From: an uncultured Collinsella sp.
Lineage (GTDB): Bacteria > Actinomycetota > Coriobacteriia > Coriobacteriales > Coriobacteriaceae
DNA length: 45,319 nucleotides
NCBI GenBank assembly: GCA_902495085.1
Contig: CABUWA010000003.1
Coordinates: forward strand, 1-45,319
Reading direction: 5' to 3'
Each line of letters begins with the position of its first letter. Position 1 is the stretch's first letter. Both the position numbers and the translations under genes were made by a program. Shown here one piece after another: positions 1 through 6,393 of the stretch. The notes beneath the pieces were generated by a model. That model did not search any database and was not told where the DNA came from. It saw only the letters and a program-made list of their open reading frames with translations.

Positions 1-576
1 AATCATCTGTCGACAGGCGATTATATCGAGATGGGGCAGAGGTATACCGTTGCCGACTTGATTGCTTATTGCAATGAGAACCGATCTCGTCAGGGGGCCA
101 TACGCGCGGCCGCCGTGCTCAAGCGCGTGCACGATGGCGCGCGGTCGCCCATGGAGACGGCCACCGCAATCATGGTCGTAGCAAAACGTTCCCAGGGAGG
201 GCTGGGATACGTCAAGATCGAGCTCAACCATCGGGTCGATGTTCCCAACGAGTTCAAGTATCTCGCTAAGGCCGGGTATTTCGAGATCGACGTATATGCG
301 CCAGCGAGTGGTACGGGGATTGAATACAACGGCTCGGACCATCTTGATAAACAGCGCAGTGCGTCGGATGCGGAGCGTATGACCGTGCTGAGCGCGCTGG
401 GCTTTAGGATGATCGTCCTCACCGGGACTCAGTTTGCCCATCAGCTGCAATTGCACCGGGCGATGAACGCCATCGCACTCGCTATGGGTCTCAAGTGCGA
501 CCGAAGCGAGGTGTTCCAGAAACGTCAGAACGACCTGCGAGAGTTCGTGATCCGGCACTGGGACGGCGGCCTTTAG
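1..576 (+). CDS. C-terminal part of a DUF559-like, endonuclease-fold protein (5' end outside window)
   Basis: The reading frame is open from the first base, so the methionine at position 31 is probably internal and the gene begins upstream of the window. The last third has the layout of the DUF559/Vsr-like restriction-endonuclease fold: an acidic E-Y-N-G-S-D-H stretch (bases about 322-342), a Q-R-S-A-S-D-A-E-R helix, then G-F-R-M-I-V-L-T as the closing strand. In actinobacteria such domains often sit behind an AbiEi-like or helix-turn-helix N-terminus; that part would lie outside the window. The fold call rests on motif spacing alone, and nuclease activity is not shown. The gene ends 38 bases before a 65-nt palindromic repeat. 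Confidence 0.55.
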   Translation, partial: NHLSTGDYIEMGQRYTVADLIAYCNENRSRQGAIRAAAVLKRVHDGARSPMETATAIMVVAKRSQGGLGYVKIELNHRVDVPNEFKYLAKAGYFEIDVYAPASGTGIEYNGSDHLDKQRSASDAERMTVLSALGFRMIVLTGTQFAHQLQLHRAMNAIALAMGLKCDRSEVFQKRQNDLREFVIRHWDGGL

Positions 577-614
577 GGACGCTTTGGTCCTTCTACGGGG
601 TGCCGTGGGCAGAC

Positions 615-679
615 AAACCATCACAACATTCGACGTTTTTTGCCAAAAACGGGAAAAGCATCGAATGTTGTGATGGTTT
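615..679. repeat. 65-nt intergenic palindrome, copy 1
   Basis: Perfect 19-bp arms (615-633 and 661-679; left arm AAACCATCACAACATTCGA) flank a 27-nt spacer that itself contains a small hairpin (CGTTTTT...AAAAACG). The same arms with a spacer of the same length recur at 4843-4907 and 16591-16655. It follows the 3' end of the preceding gene. No target-site duplication is visible. Confidence 0.9.
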
Positions 680-812
680 GCATGTTGAGGATGGGCTTGG
701 TTAGTTCGTCTTGCTCGAAGCGGCCTGTCCTGTCGTACGGGTGTCGGCATGATTCTCTCGTGGGGTATTATGTTTTCCGAAGAATAAAAATGCCGCGTGA
801 GGGGAGGGCTGC

Positions 813-1868
813 GTGGACGGGCGCGTGCAACATGACGGCTTTGGCCGCGATATCAACTACCTGCGCATTGCCGTTACCGACAAGTGCAATTTCCGCTGCA
901 TTTACTGCATGCCGGCCGATGGCGTGGCGCCCCGTGCACACGACGAGCTACTCAGTGCCGAGGAAATCGCCCGTTTTGTGCGCTTGGTGGCGGGGGAGGG
1001 CATTCGCCGCGTACGCCTGACGGGCGGCGAGCCGCTGGTCAGCCGCCGTATCATCCCGCTCATTCGCGACATCCGCGCGATTCCGCAGATCGAGGACATC
1101 TCGCTTACCACCAACGGCGCCCTGCTGCCCAAGCTGGCGCCGCAGCTTAAAGATGCCGGGCTTAACCGCGTCAACATTTCGCTCGACACACTCGACCCCG
1201 AGCTGTTTGGAAAGATCACGCGCCTGGGCCGGCTCGAGCAGACCATGGCAGGCATCGACGCGGCGCTGGCTTGGGGCTTTGAGCCCGTTAAGGTCAACTG
1301 CGTTGTTGTGCGCCGGCTCAACCAAGATGTGGAGGCCCTCGCACGGCTCACGCTCGACCGGCCCATCCACCTGCGCTTTATCGAATACATGCCCATCGGC
1401 GACGAGCGTACGAGCTCGCATTGCGCTGTGGACCCTCATGCGCCCGCGCTCAATCCTGAGCTGTGGGACGCGAGCGATACCGTGCCGAGCGACGAGCTGC
1501 GGGCGCGCATCAATGCCGGGGCCACCGCGGTGGGACTGGGCGAGCTCGAGCCGCTCGACATCAACGACGCTCCTGCCGGCGCGGGCCCTGCGCGCTATTG
1601 GCACTTTCCGGGCGCGGCGGGAACGGTCGGCTTCATTAGCGCCATGTCCAACCATTTTTGTGCGAATTGCAACCGTCTGCGCCTGACGGCCGATGGCAAC
1701 GTGCGTCCGTGCCTGTTCAGCGATGCCGAGTATTCGGTGCGTGAGGCGCTGCGCCGTGGTGATGATATGCAGGTACTTTCGATTTGGCGCGATGCCGTGG
1801 CCCACAAACCGCAGGAACACGCGATAATTGAGGGCACGCAACGATTTATGTCCCAAATCGGAGGGTGA
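813..1868 (+). CDS. moaA: GTP 3',8-cyclase MoaA (molybdenum cofactor biosynthesis)
   Basis: Radical SAM enzyme that, with MoaC, turns GTP into cyclic pyranopterin monophosphate, the first stage of molybdenum cofactor synthesis in the cytoplasm. The N-terminal cluster motif C25-x3-C29-x2-C32 binds the SAM [4Fe-4S] cluster. The C-terminal cluster is formed by C283, C286 and C300. The protein ends in Gly-Gly, the tail known to be needed for MoaA activity. At 351 residues it is slightly longer than usual (about 330). The start is a GTG preceded by a GGGGAGGG ribosome site. A TATTAT -10-like box lies at 766-771 without a convincing -35. moaC-mobB begins 4 bases after the stop, so the two are almost certainly one operon. 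Confidence 0.95.
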   Translation: MDGRVQHDGFGRDINYLRIAVTDKCNFRCIYCMPADGVAPRAHDELLSAEEIARFVRLVAGEGIRRVRLTGGEPLVSRRIIPLIRDIRAIPQIEDISLTTNGALLPKLAPQLKDAGLNRVNISLDTLDPELFGKITRLGRLEQTMAGIDAALAWGFEPVKVNCVVVRRLNQDVEALARLTLDRPIHLRFIEYMPIGDERTSSHCAVDPHAPALNPELWDASDTVPSDELRARINAGATAVGLGELEPLDINDAPAGAGPARYWHFPGAAGTVGFISAMSNHFCANCNRLRLTADGNVRPCLFSDAEYSVREALRRGDDMQVLSIWRDAVAHKPQEHAIIEGTQRFMSQIGG

Positions 1869-1872
1869 TCAT

Positions 1873-3168
1873 ATGGCCAAGAGCAGGTACGCCGATGCCA
1901 CCAAGGCCGCTCGCAGGGCCGCGATGTCTGCCCACAAAGCCACGGCTGCGGCCAGCGATGCCGTTGCAGACGCGCAGCCGACTGCCAGCGCTGCCATCGA
2001 GCCCGCCCGCGACGCTCGTCGCGACGAGCTGACGCACGTGGACGCCAAGGGCGAGGTACGCATGGTCGACGTGTCCGACAAGGCCGAGACTCATCGCATT
2101 GCCATCGCCGAGGGCACCATCCTCATGCATTCCGAGACGCAGGCCATGGTGCTGCAGGACCGCGCCAAAAAGGGCGACGTGCTCGCCTGCGCGCGCGTGG
2201 CGGGCATCATGGCCATCAAGCGCACGAGCGACATCATTCCCATGTGCCATCCGTTGCTCATTACCAAAAGCAAGTGCGACATTGCGCCCATCGCTCCGGC
2301 GGGGACGCCGGCCGAGGACGTGCCCGAGGGCTGGGCGCCGGCGCGCACGGACGGGCAGGTTGGCTTTCACGTACTGGTTACGGCCGGCGTGACGGGCAAG
2401 ACGGGTATCGAGATGGAGGCCCTGACCGGCGCGAGTGCCGCGTGTCTGACCATCTACGACATGTGCAAGGCCGTCGACCGCGGTATGGAGATCGTCGACG
2501 TGCGCCTGCTGCACAAGGAGGGCGGCCGCTCGGGCGTGTGGGATCGCGCAGAGCGTCAGGCCGCTGCTGTTGAGGCCGTGGGGGCCGCGGGCAACGCGCC
2601 CGCGGGCGCACCCGTCGCCGTCGCGCCCGCAGTTCCGGCCCCGGCCGTCCCCGCGATCGCGTTTATCGGCTACCAAAACTCGGGAAAGACCACGCTCGTC
2701 GAGAAGGTCATTGCCGAGCTCACCCGCCGCGGTCTGCGCGTGGGTTCGCTTAAGCATCATGGGCATCACGGCTTTGATATCGATGTACCCGCTAAGGACA
2801 CCTGGCGCCATCACCAGGCCGGATCCAAGCACGTGGGCCTCATCTGCGCCACGCGCTGGGCGGAGTACGCCGACACGCGCGAGGAGGACGAGATGCCCGC
2901 GCGCGAGCTGCTGTCGCGCTACAACGATGTCGACGTGGTGATCATCGAGGGCTACAAGACCGAGGGCTTCGACAACATCGTGGTCGCGCGCTCCGGTGTC
3001 GACCGTCTGCGCGGCAAGAGCTCGCTCGACCTGGTCGACGGTCACACGCTGGCCCTTGCCTGCAACGAGGCCCTGGCACGCCAGGCATTCGATGCCGGCT
3101 TCGCGACCCGAGCCATCAACATCAACGACGCCCGAGCCATCTGCGATCTGATTCAGGACCATCTTTAA
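1873..3168 (+). CDS. MoaC-MobB fusion protein (molybdenum cofactor biosynthesis)
   Basis: A 431-residue fusion. Residues 1 to about 55 are an alanine-rich extension. Residues about 56-215 are MoaC (cyclic pyranopterin monophosphate synthase), with M-C-H-P-L, the G-K-T-G-I-E-M-E-A-L-T-G-A-S-A stretch and the D-M-C-K motif holding the catalytic lysine. A proline/alanine linker follows. Residues about 258-431 are MobB, a GTP-binding helper of molybdopterin guanine dinucleotide synthesis, with P-loop G-Y-Q-N-S-G-K-T-T starting at residue 266 and I-I-E-G-Y-K-T-E downstream. The ATG at 1873 is preferred over an upstream in-frame start at 1828 because it has a GGAGGG site at good spacing and avoids overlapping moaA. 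The fusion joins an early and a late step of the pathway in one chain; neither moeA nor mobA is in the window. Confidence 0.93.
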   Translation: MAKSRYADATKAARRAAMSAHKATAAASDAVADAQPTASAAIEPARDARRDELTHVDAKGEVRMVDVSDKAETHRIAIAEGTILMHSETQAMVLQDRAKKGDVLACARVAGIMAIKRTSDIIPMCHPLLITKSKCDIAPIAPAGTPAEDVPEGWAPARTDGQVGFHVLVTAGVTGKTGIEMEALTGASAACLTIYDMCKAVDRGMEIVDVRLLHKEGGRSGVWDRAERQAAAVEAVGAAGNAPAGAPVAVAPAVPAPAVPAIAFIGYQNSGKTTLVEKVIAELTRRGLRVGSLKHHGHHGFDIDVPAKDTWRHHQAGSKHVGLICATRWAEYADTREEDEMPARELLSRYNDVDVVIIEGYKTEGFDNIVVARSGVDRLRGKSSLDLVDGHTLALACNEALARQAFDAGFATRAININDARAICDLIQDHL

Positions 3169-3195
3169 GGCTCGACGTTGCGCCGGCCCCAAGCA

Positions 3196-3267
3196 CCCCA
3201 TCTCGCCCCTCAAGCCGTCGCTCGCGTACCAAAGTACGCGTCGCTCCTCTTTCGGGGCGACCTGGGG
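3196..3267. other. Large three-tier imperfect stem-loop downstream of moaC-mobB
   Basis: Outer arms 3196-3209 and 3254-3267 pair at 12 of 14 positions (CCCCATCTCGCCCC against GGGGCGACCTGGGG). An inner perfect 7-bp stem (CGCGTAC 3223-3229, GTACGCG 3234-3240) closes a 4-base loop. No T-run follows, so it is not a standard terminator. It occupies part of the 393-base gap between moaC-mobB and the MFS gene; apart from the hairpin at 3355-3387 the gap shows nothing else recognisable. Confidence 0.55.
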
Positions 3268-3354
3268 CACTTGGAACCGGCTCGCTGCGCTGCCATAACA
3301 TGCCAAAAAGGGACAGGTTAATTTCGGCAGGTTTTATCTGGGCAAACGTCATTT

Positions 3355-3387
3355 CCATCACAACGGGGCCAGGTTCCTTTGTGGTGG
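3355..3387 (+). terminator. Degenerate CAAAGG-type hairpin with T-run
   Basis: CCATCACAACGG (3355-3366) pairs imperfectly with CCTTTGTGGTGG (3376-3387) and is followed by TTTTT. The right arm and the trailing TTTTTGCTTTG are identical to the better-preserved copy at 4939-4972, so this is a decayed member of the same family. Confidence 0.5.
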
Positions 3388-3561
3388 TTTTTGCTTTGTT
3401 AGATGTGTGGGACATGCCTTACAATCTACCAAGTAGTTCATGACGGGCGAGAAACGGAGAGAAGGGGCTTGATGCGTCCTTAATGTTTCATGCGGATAGA
3501 TTGATTTGGCAGACAGTGGCGAATGCCCACCGTCCGCATTCGTATGAAACAAGGAGTCTCC

Positions 3562-4842
3562 ATGCTCGCCTCTCTTTTCTCAAAGCCTCAATCATCGCTG
3601 TCCGTGCAGGCCAAGCGCCTGGTGGCGATGCGTTTTCTCATCTACACCGGTTTTCAGACCAGCTACTTTATCGGCGTCATCGGAACGCTCACCTATGCGG
3701 ACGGCGCTTCGGTCGTCGCGACATCGCTGGCCGTCCTGTTTATGAATGTATTCGTGATCATGGGATCCTTTGCGGGTGGCGCGGCGCTCGACGCCTGGGG
3801 CCCGCGCCGTCATTTCTTGCTGAGCATCGTGGGCACGCTGGCAACCGGCGCGGCAATCCTCGCCTTTGGTAGCGCGACCGGCGTCATCCTGCTCGGCGCG
3901 GTGTTCCTAGGCTTTACGATGGGATTCGCCCAGCCCATTGCCACGTCCTATCCGGCCTACCTCACCAACGACCCCGTCGAGCTCAAAGACATCAACTCCG
4001 CCATCGCCATGTTTTCAAACGTGAGTATTATCGTCGGACCCACGTTGGGTGGCTTTGTTGCGGCGGCTGCGTCGTCGCGCGCGGTGTTTGTGCTCATGAT
4101 GCTTTTTACCGTACTGGCGCTCGTCGCCGGCTGGGGCTTTAGGCCGCAGACCAGCCATGTCGCCGGGGATGCGGATGCCGATTCGGCAGAGGAAGGGGAG
4201 CGTGCGGGACAAAGCTCCAACCCCAACACATCTCCCCGCGCCACCTTCGCAGCCAGCATCAAGACAGTCTTCACCAACAGCGTCCTCGCGCTACTTTTCT
4301 GCATCATCTTCCTTTCAAACTTTGGCTACGGCGCCTTTGACCCGCTTGAGTCGTTCTTCTACCGCGATATTCTGCATGTCGGTGTCGAATGGATGGGCTG
4401 GCTCTCGTCGGCCAGCGGTGTGGGCGCGGTGCTAGGCGCCGTGGTCACGCTCCGCTTGCCGCCGCACCTGGTCAACCTTAAAACGCTGCTCTTGGCGCTT
4501 ATGTCCGTGGGCCTGGGAAGTTTGCTCTATGTGGGAACGCCGTACGTGGGTGTGGCCCTCGTCGGCCAGATTGCCCTGGGTGTGGCCTGGGGCGTCGTCA
4601 ACCCGCTCCACAACACGATCGTGCAAACGACGGCCCCGCTCGAGCAACTCGGTCGCATCAACTCGGTCATGGGTTTTGGCAATATGTTCGCCGGCGTGGC
4701 CCCGCTGGCGATTGCCCCGTGGCTGGCGGCGACATTTGGCGTGCAACAGGCGCTCGTAGGGGCGGGCATGGTCGTGACGGCAGTTCCCGCGGCGTTGCTG
4801 CTGTTTGGACGCCGGCATTTTGATCGTGCCGCAAGGCAGTAA
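3562..4842 (+). CDS. MFS family transporter (substrate unknown)
   Basis: A 426-residue polytopic membrane protein of the major facilitator superfamily. Two sets of hydrophobic segments are separated by a charged, poorly conserved central loop (roughly residues 200-235, rich in D, E and S), the usual 6+6 layout. A G-G-A-A-L-D-A-W-G-P-R-R-H loop after the second segment matches the signature loop between helices 2 and 3. The ATG at 3562 is chosen over one at 3523 because AAGGAG sits six bases before it. It is a single-gene unit with hairpins on both sides. The family moves sugars, drugs or metabolites; nothing in the neighbourhood identifies the substrate. Confidence 0.85.
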   Translation: MLASLFSKPQSSLSVQAKRLVAMRFLIYTGFQTSYFIGVIGTLTYADGASVVATSLAVLFMNVFVIMGSFAGGAALDAWGPRRHFLLSIVGTLATGAAILAFGSATGVILLGAVFLGFTMGFAQPIATSYPAYLTNDPVELKDINSAIAMFSNVSIIVGPTLGGFVAAAASSRAVFVLMMLFTVLALVAGWGFRPQTSHVAGDADADSAEEGERAGQSSNPNTSPRATFAASIKTVFTNSVLALLFCIIFLSNFGYGAFDPLESFFYRDILHVGVEWMGWLSSASGVGAVLGAVVTLRLPPHLVNLKTLLLALMSVGLGSLLYVGTPYVGVALVGQIALGVAWGVVNPLHNTIVQTTAPLEQLGRINSVMGFGNMFAGVAPLAIAPWLAATFGVQQALVGAGMVVTAVPAALLLFGRRHFDRAARQ

Positions 4843-4907
4843 AAACCATCACAACATTCGATGAAAATCGCGATTTTGCCGAATAACGTCGAATGTTGTG
4901 ATGGTTT
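4843..4907. repeat. 65-nt intergenic palindrome, copy 2
   Basis: The 19-bp arms (4843-4861, 4889-4907) are identical to those of the copy at 615-679. The 27-nt spacer carries the inner palindrome AAAATCGCGATTTT (4864-4877). It begins directly at the stop codon of the MFS gene. Confidence 0.9.
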
Positions 4908-4938
4908 GCGCTCCGGGCAGGCCGCCCTTCGGGTTCGG

Positions 4939-4976
4939 CCACCACAAAGGGGGGCAGGCACCTTTGTGGTGGTTTT
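4939..4976 (+). terminator. Terminator-like hairpin of the CAAAGG family
   Basis: Perfect 12-bp stem CCACCACAAAGG (4939-4950) with CCTTTGTGGTGG (4961-4972), 10-base loop, followed by TTTTT. It fits a Rho-independent terminator for the MFS gene. Relatives are at 3355-3387, 5905-5933, 16550-16576 and, more distantly, 26869-26893. Confidence 0.75.
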
Positions 4977-5067
4977 TGCTTTGACGGGCCGCGCCCACGC
5001 CTTGGTATACCATGTACGCGGTTCACGAATACACCCCACACCGCCGCACAACCCAGAAAGGCCCCCC

Positions 5068-5889
5068 ATGGACGCCACATTCAGCCACATCAAAGCCGTG
5101 TTCTGCGATATCGACGGCACGCTGCTCACGAGCCAGCACACGGTGTCCCCGCGCACCGTGGCGGCGATCCGCGCCCTGCACGAGCGCGGCGTGCTCTTTG
5201 GCCTGTGCACCGGGCGCGACGCCCACGCGACCGAGGCCATGTACGAGCTCTGGGGCATCGAAGGCCTGGTGGACGTGCTCGTGGGCTGCGGTGGCGCCGA
5301 GGTCATCGACCGCGCGCACGGCATCAACGAGCTGAGCTATCCGCTGCCGGGCGAGACCATCGCGCGCATCTGCAAGCACATGGCGGACCTTCCGGCAACG
5401 CCCGTCTGCCCCCGAGACGGCGTGTTCTACGTGCCCGAGAGCAACGCGTGCGTCGAGCACCTGTCGCGCGTCGACGGCGTGCCCTACCAGGTGGTCGATT
5501 TTGCCGAGTTTTTGCGCGAGCCGCAGCCCAAGGTGATGTTTACCATGGCGCCCGAGGTAATGCCGCGGGTGATTGAGCGGGCGTCGACGTTTGCCGATAA
5601 CACTGTTAAGGCGGCGGCTCTGCAAACCACGCAGCGGCTCTACGAGTTCATGGATCCGCGCGTGTCCAAGACGCGCGGTCTTGTGCGCGTGGCGGAGCTC
5701 AACGACATGGAGCTCCAGAACATCTGCGTGTTTGGCGATGCGGACAACGACACCTGCATGGTGGCCGACGCCGGCGTGGGCGTGGCCATGGCAAATGGCA
5801 GCGACGCCACCCGTGCCGCCGCCGACTTTGTAACCGCGAGCAACGACAAAGACGGCATCGCGATCTTTATCGAGGAACATCTGCTGTAG
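5068..5889 (+). CDS. HAD-superfamily phosphatase, Cof type (IIB)
   Basis: A 273-residue cytoplasmic hydrolase of the haloacid dehalogenase superfamily. Motif I is D14-I-D16-G-T-L (nucleophile and acid/base). Motif II lies around T-G-R-D. A large cap domain follows, and motif IV is G-D-A-D-N-D near the C-terminus. Cof-type members dephosphorylate sugar phosphates, FMN or cofactor intermediates; the substrate cannot be read from sequence. The start at 5068 is preceded by AGAAAGG seven bases upstream. An in-frame extension back to 4861 runs through the palindrome and terminator and is not credible. The gene stands alone between two hairpins. Confidence 0.9.
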   Translation: MDATFSHIKAVFCDIDGTLLTSQHTVSPRTVAAIRALHERGVLFGLCTGRDAHATEAMYELWGIEGLVDVLVGCGGAEVIDRAHGINELSYPLPGETIARICKHMADLPATPVCPRDGVFYVPESNACVEHLSRVDGVPYQVVDFAEFLREPQPKVMFTMAPEVMPRVIERASTFADNTVKAAALQTTQRLYEFMDPRVSKTRGLVRVAELNDMELQNICVFGDADNDTCMVADAGVGVAMANGSDATRAAADFVTASNDKDGIAIFIEEHLL

Positions 5890-5904
5890 CGCCGGGGGAG
5901 AACT

Positions 5905-5933
5905 ACCGCAAAGGGGACGGGCTCCTTTGCGGT
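5905..5933 (+). terminator. Hairpin downstream of the HAD gene
   Basis: ACCGCAAAGG (5905-5914) pairs perfectly with CCTTTGCGGT (5924-5933), loop of nine bases. No T-run follows, so termination is plausible but not certain. Same core as the CAAAGG hairpins. Confidence 0.6.
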
Positions 5934-6076
5934 GGTCTCAGGCGATTTGGGCGAATTGATGCCTAAAATCTGCGCGAAAATTCAAATATGGTTGTCTGAA
6001 CATTACGCTTGTAACTACCGATGAATTAAAGATATTCCCAGCAATTTAGTAGTCTATTCCTCCCGGTTAATGACCT

Positions 6077-6106
6077 ACCGTTCACGATCGATTTTCGACC
6101 GTTCAC
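6077..6106 (+). promoter_or_regulatory. LytTR-type direct repeat upstream of the pilus operon
   Basis: Two identical 9-mers ACCGTTCAC at 6077-6085 and 6098-6106, separated by 12 bp (21-bp period). The known LytTR (AgrA/ComE/VirR) site is a pair of direct repeats of form [TA][AC][CA]GTTN[AG][TG] with 12-13 bp between; both copies fit at eight of nine positions. They lie 288 bases before the first pilus gene. No LytTR regulator gene is in the window. Confidence 0.6.
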
Positions 6107-6274
6107 AGGACGCATGCTCTTGAGCAAAATGTTGTGCAAATAAATAAAATGCTATTAAAAAATGATAACTAGCTTAATTACCAGTAGAAATAGATATTTC
6201 ATAGCGAATAAACGAAGGTAAATCCGAGCAAATGTCAAGAGAATTGAGAATTCGCTACAAAACTATCGGTATTT

Positions 6275-6304
6275 TTGCTTAGATGTTCAAACAATCGTTA
6301 CAAT
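6275..6304 (+). promoter_or_regulatory. Candidate promoter of the pilus operon
   Basis: TTGCTT (6275-6280) and TACAAT (6299-6304) with an 18-bp spacer, about 90 bases before the first start codon. A second TACAAT lies at 6308-6313 without a good -35. Confidence 0.45.
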
Positions 6305-6393
6305 ATGTACAATAAGCGTGCGCAATTACAGATTGCGTGGATACGTTTGATAGTGGAAGAGCAAGATCGCGGTCTCTTGGGGAGGAGACATCG

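Larger units (their letters stand above)
5941..6393. other. AT-rich region upstream of the pilus island
   Basis: About 450 bases clearly richer in A and T than everything to the left. No credible reading frame is present on either strand. It holds the LytTR-type direct repeat (6077-6106) and the candidate promoter (6275-6304). A shift in base composition at the edge of an accessory island suggests transfer, but a long regulatory region would look similar. Confidence 0.5.

Noticed and set aside
4861..5067. N-terminal extension of the HAD phosphatase
   Set aside because: It would translate the 65-nt palindrome and a terminator; the family begins at the D-x-D-G motif shortly after the ATG at 5068.
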